From NCBI GenBank assembly GCA_947497495.1, contig CANMGT010000001.1, positions 496,001 to 560,000 on the forward strand: DNA of 64,000 nucleotides, given 5' to 3'. Shown here piece by piece: positions 21,186 through 30,893 of the stretch (positions within the stretch are counted from its first letter, which is position 1; each line of letters starts with the position of its first letter). The notes beneath the pieces are model-generated. The model saw only the letters and a list, made by a program, of their open reading frames with translations, was not told the DNA's origin and ran no database searches. This DNA is from an uncultured Lentibacter sp. (GTDB lineage Bacteria > Pseudomonadota > Alphaproteobacteria > Rhodobacterales > Rhodobacteraceae). A program made the position numbers and the translations under genes.

Positions 21186-23552
21186 TTACTCTCTTGTTTT
21201 AAGGGCTGAAATGATCTCAACCCGATCTAAATCGCGTTTCACAAGCCAGCCCGATGTCAACGAAGCCCCAACGACGATGGCAATCGCCGTTCCTGTCGCT
21301 CTGGGGGCAAATACGACCGGGATTTGATAAAGGTCTGTCGAGAAGCCCGCCGCAATAAGATGCGACAATGCGTTGCCCATAAGCACACCCAACGGCAGCG
21401 CCACCAAGGTTACCACCGCGAGTTCCCCCAGCAGAACAAAAGCTGTCTCACCTTGATAAAACCCCATCACGCGCAAACTTGCGAGGTCGCGAAGGCGTTC
21501 ATCTTTGGCAACACGGGCTGCGTTGTAGATAATACCAAATGTGATCGCGAACGCCATGAAGCCCATGATGAATCTTGAAGAGCCTGCCCCTTGGTCCATA
21601 ACGGTTTCAAAGGCTTTCGCAGCTTCTGCACGCAGGCTTACTCCCGCCACTTTTGGCATATTTTTCAGCGCAGTATAGACGTTTTTTTCCGCCCCGTCCT
21701 CAATTGACAAATACGCCCCCGAAAGCCGGTTAGGCTCGTCAATCAGGCCGTTCAAGGCATCTATGTCCATAAATGCGGGTGAGCCCATGAGGCTTTCGGT
21801 TATACCCGCGACGCGCGTGACGACGACCGGTTGGTTTCCCTGACGGATATCTAAAGTTATATCGTCACCGACATTCAGCTCCAAAATGGAAGCAAGTGAC
21901 GCCGAGAGAACAACGCCCTGCGAGGGGAGTGCAATCGGCTGTGTCTCTGCATCCAAAGCGCGAAACAGTCGCGCTCTTGTGGCAAGTCCAGTGATTGCAC
22001 CTGTGTATTGGCGCCGTCCGTTTCGAAAAATCACTGGCGCTGCACGTACAGGCTCGACTCGCGAGACACCTGTGATCCGCTGCATTTCGTAAATCGCTTT
22101 GCCAGATGTTGGGGCTGTAAAGGTAACGAAGGCATCCGAGCGATCTATCACATTGAATGTGCGATCCAGAGCCTCATCAAACCCTTCGTAGATGATCAAC
22201 ATCGACAGGCTCAGCGCCATCCCCGCTGCGATACCCATCACCGCGCCAAGGATGCGCAAAGGTTGCCGTATCACGCGCCTTATGACCATTCGGGTTGGCT
22301 GGTCGAGGCGGCGGAAGATCTGTTGTCCCAGATTGCCCGTTTTGGAATAGTCGGGAGGCGATGGCGGGCGCATGGCCTCGGCAGGGGCGAGCTGAAAAAT
22401 ACGCCGCAACACGATAGCGCCACCTAGTGTTGCGACGGTAGCGCTCGTCAAGATACCCGACAGGAACGAGGAGGCTTCCAGCCGAAAAAGCAGGAACGGC
22501 AATTTGTAGTAGGTCGTGTAAATCGGGATTGTCATACGCCCAAGCGCTATTCCCAAAACACACCCAAGTAGCGCGCCGCCAAGTGCGATTATCAAGATCA
22601 GTTGCAGGTAGTGAATGCTGACTTCGGCATCTGAATACCCAAAGGCTTTCATGAGGCCAATCTCTTCGCGTTCGGATTGCACCAAGCGGCTAATCACAAT
22701 GTAGAGCAAGAAGGCCGCGACAAACATGAAGACAGGTGGGACATTCTTCGCTGAAACTTCCAATCCCGAAATCTCTTCTGACAGAAACCTGTTGGACGGA
22801 TGATCTACGGCAGCATATGCACCGGCGCCTCCATAAGGTTTCAAAAGCCGATCGATACTGTCCAGCACGGCATCAGCATTTGCATCACGCCGCAGGGTCA
22901 GCAGAGCCTCCGTGAACGCGCCCTTAAGATCAAGCGTGGCTGCAAGGGTTGGGCGTCCGATCCAGATAACCCCGAAGCGGGTGTCATCCGGTATCATTTC
23001 ACCTGGTGCCGCATAGTAAATGAATTCAGGTGACTGCGCGGTTCCGACCACATCAAGCAAGCGGCGGGATGCGTTCAATGTGACGCTGATCTGGCTGCCA
23101 GGTAGAATACCGTGGGCTCGCGCGAAACCCTCCAAGAGCACAACTTCTTGCGGGTTCGCAGCTTCTGGCAGCCGCCCGGACGTCAACAGGACTTCGTTTA
23201 AGTGGCGCTGGTCATCTGACGATAGTGACAAGATGCGCGCTGATACAGGTAGGTTACGGGTGGCCACATCAATCAGCGCCACACCCGTGACCCGCGTATC
23301 GACAGCCGCGACGCCGACGATGTTGCGCAGCTGGCTGACCATGCGTTCTGGCGCACGGACAACCGGCGCAAAAACGTCTGCAAATTGGTGGCGTTCGTAA
23401 TAAGTGTCTCTTGTTTGGCTCAAGGAAGCGACGAGTCCGGACATCATAACTTGCAGGGCCACCCCGATGCCAATCACGACCATGATTGCCAAAGCCTGCC
23501 CTTTGATGCGCCAAAGGTCGCGAAACAGTTTGGCATGCAGCGGCTTCACCAC
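21186..23552 (-). CDS. ABC transporter permease with two FtsX domains
   Basis: A 788-residue inner-membrane protein with an N-terminal helix, a large periplasmic domain, a first FtsX three-helix core (near [16 protein letters not shown], about residues 270-390), a second anchored periplasmic domain, and a second FtsX core at the C-terminus (near [14 protein letters not shown]). This duplicated layout is typical of bigger MacB/LolE-like permeases. The start is GTG at 23552, overlapping the ATPase stop by 7 bp (GTGGTGAAG), so translation is coupled. The substrate is unknown. Confidence 0.85.
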   Translation of the reverse strand: MVKPLHAKLFRDLWRIKGQALAIMVVIGIGVALQVMMSGLVASLSQTRDTYYERHQFADVFAPVVRAPERMVSQLRNIVGVAAVDTRVTGVALIDVATRNLPVSARILSLSSDDQRHLNEVLLTSGRLPEAANPQEVVLLEGFARAHGILPGSQISVTLNASRRLLDVVGTAQSPEFIYYAAPGEMIPDDTRFGVIWIGRPTLAATLDLKGAFTEALLTLRRDANADAVLDSIDRLLKPYGGAGAYAAVDHPSNRFLSEEISGLEVSAKNVPPVFMFVAAFLLYIVISRLVQSEREEIGLMKAFGYSDAEVSIHYLQLILIIALGGALLGCVLGIALGRMTIPIYTTYYKLPFLLFRLEASSFLSGILTSATVATLGGAIVLRRIFQLAPAEAMRPPSPPDYSKTGNLGQQIFRRLDQPTRMVIRRVIRQPLRILGAVMGIAAGMALSLSMLIIYEGFDEALDRTFNVIDRSDAFVTFTAPTSGKAIYEMQRITGVSRVEPVRAAPVIFRNGRRQYTGAITGLATRARLFRALDAETQPIALPSQGVVLSASLASILELNVGDDITLDIRQGNQPVVVTRVAGITESLMGSPAFMDIDALNGLIDEPNRLSGAYLSIEDGAEKNVYTALKNMPKVAGVSLRAEAAKAFETVMDQGAGSSRFIMGFMAFAITFGIIYNAARVAKDERLRDLASLRVMGFYQGETAFVLLGELAVVTLVALPLGVLMGNALSHLIAAGFSTDLYQIPVVFAPRATGTAIAIVVGASLTSGWLVKRDLDRVEIISALKTRE

Positions 23553-24307
23553 TCGACCTCTTCTGCGTCGACAGGATTCTCATTCAGTTTCACATCTCTG
23601 ATCGCGCCATCTGCAAAGTTGATGACACGGCCTGCCATCGCAGCGGTCGCAGCCGCATGGGTGATGATTAAAACTGTTGTTCCAAGCTTTTCATTCACGT
23701 CCTGAAGGACACGCAACACGGCGCGCCCGGTTGTACTGTCCAATGCCCCTGTCGGCTCGTCACAGAACAAGACTTCCGGTTGCTTTGCGATTGCCCGCGC
23801 GATTGCAACGCGTTGTTGTTCTCCTCCGGACAGTTGAGCTGGAAAATGATCGAGGCGTTTGCCCAAGCCGACAAGATCCAGCGCCTCATCTGCACTTATC
23901 GGGTTATCGGCGATCTCCGTAACGAGTTCGACGTTTTCGCGTGCAGTCAGGCTTGGCATGAGATTGTAGAACTGGAAGACAAACCCGACATGTTTCCGAC
24001 GGTAGGCCGTCAGCTGGCGGTCATTCATTTTGGTCAAACATTGCTCACCGAACCAAGCATCACCCTCGCTGGCCCTATCCAAGCCTCCCAGAATGTTGAG
24101 TAGCGTCGATTTCCCACTCCCGGAGGGGCCCAATAGAACAACGATCTCGCCGCGGACAATTTCGAGATCTACCCCGCGTAGCGCATGGACCGCAGACCGC
24201 CCCTCGCCATAGGTCTTTGTCAGGCCTTCGGTACGGAATGCGGTTTTCGCAACTTCTTCTTTGGCATCTAACATGCTCGAAATAATAGGCCAAAGAGCGG
24301 CCCGCAT
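23546..24307 (-). CDS. ABC transporter ATP-binding protein (MacB/LolD/DevA-like)
   Basis: Energises the adjacent permease. Motifs in order: Walker [14 protein letters not shown]-loop [18 protein letters not shown], signature [14 protein letters not shown], Walker [13 protein letters not shown], and the switch His in LIITHA. The sequence around the Q-loop is typical of the MacB/LolD class. An internal ATG at 24274 is an equally plausible start, since neither has a good ribosome site. First gene of the ATPase-permease-adaptor operon, divergent from the BTAD regulator at 24542. Confidence 0.92.
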   Translation of the reverse strand: MRAALWPIISSMLDAKEEVAKTAFRTEGLTKTYGEGRSAVHALRGVDLEIVRGEIVVLLGPSGSGKSTLLNILGGLDRASEGDAWFGEQCLTKMNDRQLTAYRRKHVGFVFQFYNLMPSLTARENVELVTEIADNPISADEALDLVGLGKRLDHFPAQLSGGEQQRVAIARAIAKQPEVLFCDEPTGALDSTTGRAVLRVLQDVNEKLGTTVLIITHAAATAAMAGRVINFADGAIRDVKLNENPVDAEEVEW

Positions 24308-24413
24308 CCAATGATCAAGATCAATAAGGCCGAACGCGTGAAAACGTCAGCAAAACTTTAAGACATAGGGTACAGCTGCCATTTGCGCACAAAGCTTACA
24401 AGTCACCACAAAG

Positions 24414-24457
24414 GGCCACCTTGGGGGAGCCGTGCCGAAGAGGTTCCGGCTGTGGCC
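24414..24457. promoter_or_regulatory. Nested inverted repeat between exporter and regulator genes
   Basis: GGCCAC (24414-24419) pairs with GTGGCC (24452-24457), and AGCCG (24428-24432) with CGGCT (24447-24451). It lies in the 234-bp intergenic region between divergent genes and could be a regulator-binding site or a transcript hairpin. This is suggestive only. Confidence 0.3.
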
Positions 24458-24541
24458 ACGCGCACTTTTGTAAAGCTGTTGAATAAAATGTGCGGATAGA
24501 GTGATTATGAGCCAAACCACAAGGAACGCTGGTAGAGTGGA

Positions 24542-25996
24542 ATGAGCAGTTTTGGCAGTCGCGTTACATTGGCGCGTCCTTCAAATATTTCGCTGATGTG
24601 TAATGACGTAAGCGACAATTTTGTGGCCGATGCCCTCGGGCAACTTGCGCCCGGGGACGGCGTGTTGGTTGTCGCGGATGATCCGGACTTTCTGTCTGAT
24701 TTCCCCCATCAAGCTCGTTTGGATTTCACCCTAGCGGGGTTGGCTGACAGTCCGATCAAACTGGCCGAGGTGAGCGGGCACATTCAAACTGCTGTTGAGG
24801 CGATGCCTTTGGTCTCGGCCGTTATCGTAGATATGCGTTGGGGGGCTGGCACGATCTCGGCGACAGCGAACTTTGAGCGGTGGGGCGGGTTTTGCGACCG
24901 GATCGCCGAGGTCACAAAGGTGTCCATTGTCTCCGTCTATGCGCGCAATCTGATGATCGAGGATCAGATGCTGGCCGCCATGCGCGGGCATAGCCATTTC
25001 CTCGCACCGTCAGGCCTCTACGACAACCCGTTCTGGCTGCCGCCCGCCTACCAGACGGGGGCAACGATCTCGCAACAGATCGCTTTCGTGCTGGGCCGGC
25101 TGGTGCCGGATTATGAAGGCGCACTTGTGCATGACGCGGGCGAAGCCTCAGGTGCAAACCCTCAGTGGATCACGGTGCCACGTCGGCTGCGACCGCGTGT
25201 GGGCAAAGACGAAATCTGGAAGATCAGGTGCTTCGGGCGGCTCAGGATTTATTTGTCTGACGGAAGCCAGATCAAATGGGACATTCCCGGAAGTGCGCCC
25301 CGCAAAACCAAGCTGCTATTTGCCTATCTGCTACAACGCGGGGAAAAGGGCGCACCGACAGATCTTCTGGCGGAGCTCTTATGGTTCGAAGAGCCGGACG
25401 AAATCAAGAAACGCAAACGTCTCCACCACGCGATTACGATGTTGCGTAAGACGCTCGGCGGATCCGAGTTTGTTAGACGAAACGGGAACTATTACACATT
25501 GGTCCCGCCCGAGGGCACATGGATCGACATCGCGACCTTCGAACAGCTGTGCAACCGCTCCAAAGTTTTGGCCAAAGCGGAGAAGTTCGAAGATGCGGTC
25601 GCGCTTTTGGATGCTGCGGACAGGTTGTATTCCGGCGAGCTGTTCGAAGATTTACCTGTGGCCTATCTCGATAGTGACATGGAGAACTGGGTGATGCCCA
25701 AGCGGGAATGGTTTAGGGATATGGCCCTAAAGGTATTGCGGGACAAAGCGATGATCCTACGCCATCGCGGGCACTTTCGGGATGCGCTCGAAAGTTGCCA
25801 GAAAGCGTTGCAAATGGATGCGCTGTGCGAGATTGCGCACGCCGAAGCGATGCGTATTTTTCACGCTCAGAACCGCGCAGACGCCATCGCGCGCCAGTAT
25901 CGCCAATACCTGAGCGCGATGGATGCAATGGAACTTGAGCCTGAAACCGATGCCTTGGAAAGACTCAGATCAGAGCTGATAAATTCCCTTGATTGA
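24542..25996 (+). CDS. BTAD-domain transcriptional regulator with N-terminal MEDS-like sensor
   Basis: 484 residues in three parts. Residues 1-170 form an alpha/beta domain whose pattern (ending near VSVYARNLMIEDQML and HSHFL) resembles the MEDS sensory domain of DcmR-type regulators. A winged helix follows (CFGRLRIYLSDGS, KTKLLFAYLLQRG, ELLWFEEPDE, HHAITMLRKTLG), then a helical BTAD/TPR domain to the end. This winged-helix-BTAD order is that of SARP-type activators, mainly known from Actinobacteria. It lies 86 bp upstream of the P450 operon on the same strand, so it is a likely regulator of that operon; the divergent exporter could also be a target. Confidence 0.78.
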   Translation: MSSFGSRVTLARPSNISLMCNDVSDNFVADALGQLAPGDGVLVVADDPDFLSDFPHQARLDFTLAGLADSPIKLAEVSGHIQTAVEAMPLVSAVIVDMRWGAGTISATANFERWGGFCDRIAEVTKVSIVSVYARNLMIEDQMLAAMRGHSHFLAPSGLYDNPFWLPPAYQTGATISQQIAFVLGRLVPDYEGALVHDAGEASGANPQWITVPRRLRPRVGKDEIWKIRCFGRLRIYLSDGSQIKWDIPGSAPRKTKLLFAYLLQRGEKGAPTDLLAELLWFEEPDEIKKRKRLHHAITMLRKTLGGSEFVRRNGNYYTLVPPEGTWIDIATFEQLCNRSKVLAKAEKFEDAVALLDAADRLYSGELFEDLPVAYLDSDMENWVMPKREWFRDMALKVLRDKAMILRHRGHFRDALESCQKALQMDALCEIAHAEAMRIFHAQNRADAIARQYRQYLSAMDAMELEPETDALERLRSELINSLD

Positions 25997-26082
25997 AGGG
26001 CTGTTGCGCCTCCCAAAGAAAAACCAAAGCGCATGGGTTAGTCTGATTCTCAACACAAATTGAATGTTTGGGAGGACATGGG

Positions 26083-27324
26083 ATGAGCGTTCAGGGACAC
26101 CGTCAATCAGAAGCATATGATATTTTCGATCTAAACGCGCCTCACGCCAAATGGCAGCAGATGCGTGAAGAGCAACCCGTTTTTCACGACCCCGAGACCG
26201 GCTATTGGATTGTAACGCGCCACGCTGACATCAAAGTGGTCTTTGAAGATTGGAACACCTTCTCCTCCGACAATGCACAGGCCCCGATGCGGCCGATGTG
26301 TGATGCTGGCAAGCAGATCATGAAGGACGGCGGATTTACCGTTTATTCTGGACTATCAGCGCGCGTCCCGCCAGATCACACCCGCATCCGAAAAATTGCA
26401 CAATCCGCCTTTGGGCCGCGACGGTTCAAGGCCATTCAGCCAAAGATCGAATCGATCATCGACCGCTACCTTTCCAAAGTTGCAACCATGGGTGAGTGCG
26501 ATTTCTTTCGTGAAGTGGCCTACGATGTGCCTGCCTTGGTCCTGTTTGCTCTGATGGGAATACCCGATGAAGATGTGCCAAAGGTCAAGGATTGGGCGGC
26601 AAGCCGCGCGCTGCTGACTTGGGGCAATCTGACCGATCAAGAACAATTGCCGCTGGCACAAAAAATGGTTGAATACTGGTCCTATTGCCGTGGTCTGGTT
26701 GCTGCGCGCAAAAACGTGCCGGGCGATGACTTTCCCACTGACATGGTTCGTGCGCAGGCTGAGGGTGCAGATATCACCGACGATGAAATTGCTGGTGTAA
26801 TGTATTCCGTCTTGTTTGCGGGCCACGAGACCACCACGACGCTGATGGCCAACGCCGTAATCACGCTGATGTCCAACCGCGATGCATGGAACGCGATTTG
26901 TGCCGACCCAAGCCTGATTCCGGCTGCAACCGAAGAAATCTTGCGGTTTGAGCCTTCTATCGTGTCATGGCGTCGCCGCGCCAAGGTAGACACTGAAGTT
27001 GGGGGCACCGCCATTCCAGAGGGTGCAAATATCCTGATGATAATGGGGGCCGGAAACCGTGATGCAGCCGTATTTGAGAAACCAGAAGCCTTCGACATAG
27101 AACGTAAAAATGCGCGAAACCACCTCAGCTTTGGCTATGGCATCCATTTCTGCATCGGCTTTCAACTGGCCAAGATGGAGTTTGGCATCATGCTGCGTGA
27201 ACTGACCACACGTTTTCCGAACATGACGATGAAGCCGGATCAGCAGATCGACTATCTGCGCAATATTTCTTTCCGCGTCCCCAATCAGGTGATGGTGGAT
27301 CTTGGAATGGAGAAAACGCAATGA
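26083..27324 (+). CDS. Cytochrome P450, CreJ-like (alkylphenol phosphate side-chain oxidation predicted)
   Basis: A soluble 413-residue bacterial P450. I-helix oxygen-binding motif AGHETT (246-251), K-helix ExxR (Glu285-Arg288), and haem loop FGYGIHFCIG with the Cys357 thiolate ligand. The ATG at 26083 is preceded by GGGAGGA. It begins an operon that also supplies a matching ferredoxin and ferredoxin reductase, making a complete three-part monooxygenase. By analogy with C. glutamicum CreJ, the substrate is predicted to be a phosphorylated alkylphenol. The stop overlaps the next start (ATGA). Confidence 0.93.
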   Translation: MSVQGHRQSEAYDIFDLNAPHAKWQQMREEQPVFHDPETGYWIVTRHADIKVVFEDWNTFSSDNAQAPMRPMCDAGKQIMKDGGFTVYSGLSARVPPDHTRIRKIAQSAFGPRRFKAIQPKIESIIDRYLSKVATMGECDFFREVAYDVPALVLFALMGIPDEDVPKVKDWAASRALLTWGNLTDQEQLPLAQKMVEYWSYCRGLVAARKNVPGDDFPTDMVRAQAEGADITDDEIAGVMYSVLFAGHETTTTLMANAVITLMSNRDAWNAICADPSLIPAATEEILRFEPSIVSWRRRAKVDTEVGGTAIPEGANILMIMGAGNRDAAVFEKPEAFDIERKNARNHLSFGYGIHFCIGFQLAKMEFGIMLRELTTRFPNMTMKPDQQIDYLRNISFRVPNQVMVDLGMEKTQ

Positions 27325-28382
27325 GCGCATTTACGCTTCCGTTCGACAAGATCGGCACGAAAGATCACGCGCGTGTTGGAGGAAAATGCGCCAGCCTTGG
27401 CGAGATGACACAGGCAGGCGTGGTCGTGCCGACAGGGTTTGCCGTAACCACGGACGCCTACCTTGCCATGCTCGATGGAACCGGGCTCCGTAAAGAGATC
27501 GAAGCCCAGTTGGCAAGCACGAAGTTTGACGATGTCTTGTCGCTTGAGCGGTCCGCGCAGGCAATCCAGATTCGGTTCCGGTCTCACAAGTTGCCTGCTG
27601 CAGTTGAAGCGGCCATTCGCGACGATTACGCGGCAATGGGAGATGATTTGCCTGTTGCTGTGCGCTCGTCCGCCACCGCAGAAGACTTGCCGGATGCGTC
27701 TTTTGCGGGCCAGCAGGATACTTACCTTTGGGTGGTCGGCGCGGATACTGTGATCGAACACGTCCGCGATTGCTGGGCATCGCTGTTTACCGCACGTGCC
27801 ATGAAATACCGCCATGACCACGACCTTGGCCAAATTGATGTCTTGATGAGTGTCGCAGTTCAGAAAATGGTGAATGCGCAGACCGCTGGTGTCGCGATGA
27901 CACTCGATCCGCTGACAGGTGACCGCACACGCATTGTGATCGACGCTTCTTACGGGTTGGGGGAATTGGTCGTTTCGGGGATCGTCACGCCGGACAATTT
28001 TACCGTCGAGAAAATCCTGATGGAGGTCATCGACCGCAAGATTTCCCAAAAACACGTTGAACTGGTGCCCGATGTGGCCGCCAAAACAACAGTTGAGCGC
28101 GAAGTGACGGCAGACCGCCGCAACGAGCAATGTCTGACCGATGCGCAGGTCATTGCCGTGGCGCAACTCGCCAAAGCGTTGGAGCGCCAGAACAAATGTC
28201 CCCAAGATGTGGAATGGGCCTTTGATGCGGATATGCCCGAGGGTGAAAACCTCGTTGCGCTGCAAAGCCGCCCCGAAACAGTTTGGTCCCAAAAACCGGC
28301 GGAGCCAACCAAGACCAGTTTTTCAACAGGCATGATGGGCATGGTGGGGGCCCTGAATAACCCTGTTGGATCAAAGAAATAA
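27321..28382 (+). CDS. PEP-synthase-like ATP-binding subunit, CreH-like
   Basis: 353 residues consisting only of the PPDK/PEP-synthase N-terminal nucleotide-binding domain. Recognisable motifs include GGKCASLGEM at the start, the VPTGFAVTTDAY segment, AVRSSATAEDLPDASFAGQQ and the late VEWAFD...LQSRPET region. It lacks the swivelling phosphohistidine domain, which is supplied by the next gene. Together they resemble the two-subunit phenylphosphate or 4-methylphenyl phosphate synthases, which phosphorylate a phenol using ATP. The start overlaps the P450 stop by 4 bp. The Met-rich C-terminal tail is unusual. Confidence 0.85.
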   Translation: MSAFTLPFDKIGTKDHARVGGKCASLGEMTQAGVVVPTGFAVTTDAYLAMLDGTGLRKEIEAQLASTKFDDVLSLERSAQAIQIRFRSHKLPAAVEAAIRDDYAAMGDDLPVAVRSSATAEDLPDASFAGQQDTYLWVVGADTVIEHVRDCWASLFTARAMKYRHDHDLGQIDVLMSVAVQKMVNAQTAGVAMTLDPLTGDRTRIVIDASYGLGELVVSGIVTPDNFTVEKILMEVIDRKISQKHVELVPDVAAKTTVEREVTADRRNEQCLTDAQVIAVAQLAKALERQNKCPQDVEWAFDADMPEGENLVALQSRPETVWSQKPAEPTKTSFSTGMMGMVGALNNPVGSKK

Positions 28383-28412
28383 CTCAATAAATCTCTGGGA
28401 GGAGAACACATA

Positions 28413-30224
28413 ATGGACGCGACAACACCAATGTTTCCGAGCGCCTATGACCTCAAAGCGCCTGCAGGCGCAGAGGGCTGGGAGGACCTGTATCCATATT
28501 ATCTGAAATTCCAACCCGCGTTGCGCGAGACGGAAGATCAGAAATTCTGGTTCTGCGACAGCCAGCATTGGCCGAACCCGTTCAAGCCGTTTGACACAAT
28601 GACCGTTGAATTTGCTGTCAAATGCCTCGGGCAATACAACACGCGCCACTATCTGGTGCCACCTGCAAACGGCGTCGACTACCGCATCCATAATGGCTAC
28701 GTCTACATGTCGCCGATCGGCGTCGCGCCCGAAAACATCGAGGCGCGCATTCCGCAGTTCATGGAGCGAGCAGGCCACTATTTCCAGAATTGGCCGACCC
28801 TGCTGGAAAACTGGCATAAGAAGGTCAAAGCCAACATCGACGAGATGGAGGCGATCGAATTCGAAAAGCTCCCTGATGTGGTTCCGCTGGAGTGGGTTAA
28901 AGACGGCGTCGGTCTGGATAACACCACTGCTCTGACGGAGAACTATGACCGCATGATCCAGTTGATCTACCGGACATGGCAGTATCATTTCGAATTCCTG
29001 AACCTCGGGTATGCGGCCTATCTCGACTTTTTCGGCTTCATGAAAGAGCAGTTCCCGACGATCCCTGATCAGGCGATTGCCAAGATGGTGCAGGGCCATG
29101 ACAGTGATCTGTTCCGCCCGGATGACGAGTTGAAGAAACTCGCACGGCTTGCGGTTGAACTCGATGTGGCTGACGCATTGAAAGATGGTTCTGTTCAAGA
29201 TGCACTGGCAGCTGTCAACGCGTCAGACAATGGTGCCAAGTGGATCGCCGCTTGGGAGGCCGCCAAAGATCCTTGGTTCAACTACACAACTGGCAACGGG
29301 TTTTATTCGACTGACAAGTACTGGAACGAGAATCTTGATATCCCGCTGGGATATCTGCGTGACTACATCGTTCGCGTTCAGGCCGGAGAGACCATCGAGC
29401 GCCCGATGGCCGCTTTGCATGCGGAACGCGATCGGATCGCATCCGAGTATCAGGAAATGATGTCACCCGAAGCGGCTGAAGCCTTCCAGGGCAAGCTGGG
29501 TCTGGCCCGCACGGTTTATCCTTACGTTGAAGATCACAACTTCTACATCGAGCACTGGTCGATGGGTGTCTTCTGGAAGAAGATGCGCGCGCTGTCCAAG
29601 TTATTGCATGAGGAAGGCTTCTGGCCGACCGAGGATGGTATGTTCTACCTTGATCGCAACGAAGTACGCGATGTGATCTTTGATTATGGCAACGCATGGG
29701 CAACGGGTGGCGATTGGGCCGGACCAAACTATTGGCCCGCAGAAATCGAGCGCCGCAAGGGCATCATCGACGCCCTTGCCACGCAAGCACCGCAGCCCGC
29801 GCTGAACAACCCACCAGAGGTGATCACCGAACCTTTCACGATCATGCTGTGGGGGATCACGTCGGATTCGATCAAGAACTGGATCGGTGGCGACGATGAC
29901 AGTGACGACATGGTCGGCATGGCTGCCAGCCCCGGCGCCGTAGAAGGGATCGCCCGTGTGATCCGCAGCCCAGACAAGCTGAATGAAATCCAGCAGGGTG
30001 AAATCCTCGTGGCACCGGTTACAGCCCCGAGCTGGGCGCCGGTTTTCGGCAAAATTCAAGCAACCGTCACGGACATTGGCGGGATGATGAGCCACGCCGC
30101 GATCGTGTGCCGCGAATACGGTTTGCCAGCGGTGACTGGTACCGGGTCTGCCAGCACGAGGATCAAGACCGGTGACCGGATTCGCGTTGATGGCAACACG
30201 GGCAAAGTAACGATCCTGAGCTAA
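28413..30224 (+). CDS. PEP-utilising mobile-domain subunit, CreI-like
   Basis: 603 residues. The C-terminal 110 residues form the swivelling phosphohistidine domain of PEP synthase and PPDK: SPGAVEGIARVI, GEILVAP, then GGMMSHAAIVCREYG with the phosphorylated His561. About 480 N-terminal residues are Trp- and Tyr-rich, largely helical, and match neither the nucleotide-binding domain nor the PEP-binding barrel of classical enzymes; they probably bind the phenolic acceptor. The ATG at 28413 has a GGGAGGAG site. It would act with the preceding subunit to phosphorylate the phenol hydroxyl. Confidence 0.82.
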   Translation: MDATTPMFPSAYDLKAPAGAEGWEDLYPYYLKFQPALRETEDQKFWFCDSQHWPNPFKPFDTMTVEFAVKCLGQYNTRHYLVPPANGVDYRIHNGYVYMSPIGVAPENIEARIPQFMERAGHYFQNWPTLLENWHKKVKANIDEMEAIEFEKLPDVVPLEWVKDGVGLDNTTALTENYDRMIQLIYRTWQYHFEFLNLGYAAYLDFFGFMKEQFPTIPDQAIAKMVQGHDSDLFRPDDELKKLARLAVELDVADALKDGSVQDALAAVNASDNGAKWIAAWEAAKDPWFNYTTGNGFYSTDKYWNENLDIPLGYLRDYIVRVQAGETIERPMAALHAERDRIASEYQEMMSPEAAEAFQGKLGLARTVYPYVEDHNFYIEHWSMGVFWKKMRALSKLLHEEGFWPTEDGMFYLDRNEVRDVIFDYGNAWATGGDWAGPNYWPAEIERRKGIIDALATQAPQPALNNPPEVITEPFTIMLWGITSDSIKNWIGGDDDSDDMVGMAASPGAVEGIARVIRSPDKLNEIQQGEILVAPVTAPSWAPVFGKIQATVTDIGGMMSHAAIVCREYGLPAVTGTGSASTRIKTGDRIRVDGNTGKVTILS

Positions 30225-30278
30225 AACAACAGGCGGGGCACGCTGGGTTTGCGTGTCTCGCATCATTCGGAGGCGATC

Positions 30279-30884
30279 ATGCTTGATATGACCAAAGATT
30301 TTGCCCGTTACGATCCCGTTTGGCGTCAGGCCGAGCCCTACATGCGTGCACGCAAGAACGATATTCACATCCCGTTGTCCTTCGGATGGGCGGCACGGTT
30401 GCTGAAGGACTACACTGAGGCCGACCGGGATGTCTGCCTGCTGGCGATACTGCTGCATGACATCGGCTGGTATTCCATCGACATGGAAGACATCATCGAA
30501 AATGGGTTCGGCGGCCCCAATATGCTGCAATCTGATGTGCGCTATCTGCACGAGTCCGAGGGCGTTCGCATGGGCAGCGAGGTGTTGCAGGCCACGGGCT
30601 GGGACGCGGATATCATCGCGAAGGTCTGCGAGATCATCGATGGCCATGATACCCGACCTGACCCACGCCACCTTAACGACCGGATCGTGCGGGACGCGGA
30701 CAAACTGTGGCGCTTTGACGTGACCGGAATTGCCGTTGCCTGCGACTGGTTCAAGCTGACACCGCGCGCCTATGCGGACCGATTGGAAGACCAGAAAGAC
30801 AAACTCGAAACAGATATTGGGCGCGCATACGCGACGCGAACGCTCGCTGCATCGCGCAATGCGCTGATGTTGCATGTAATCTAA
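30279..30884 (+). CDS. HD-domain phosphohydrolase 1, CreD-like
   Basis: 201 residues with an HD-superfamily metal site: His30, His60-Asp61 (LLHDIGW), His91 (YLHESEG), His123-Asp124 (DGHDTR) and the conserved RDADKLWRF with Asp139/Asp141. The ATG at 30279 has a GGAGG site at good distance; the in-frame TTG at 30249 lacks one. HD enzymes hydrolyse phosphate esters, and here the likely role is removal of the phosphate from oxidised phenyl phosphate intermediates. A paralogue follows the aldehyde dehydrogenase gene. Confidence 0.85.
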   Translation: MLDMTKDFARYDPVWRQAEPYMRARKNDIHIPLSFGWAARLLKDYTEADRDVCLLAILLHDIGWYSIDMEDIIENGFGGPNMLQSDVRYLHESEGVRMGSEVLQATGWDADIIAKVCEIIDGHDTRPDPRHLNDRIVRDADKLWRFDVTGIAVACDWFKLTPRAYADRLEDQKDKLETDIGRAYATRTLAASRNALMLHVI

Positions 30885-30893
30885 GGAGCCGAC

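Noticed and set aside
27285..28292. Minus-strand open frame of 335 codons
   Set aside because: Antisense to the PEP-synthase-like subunit, which has clear family motifs.
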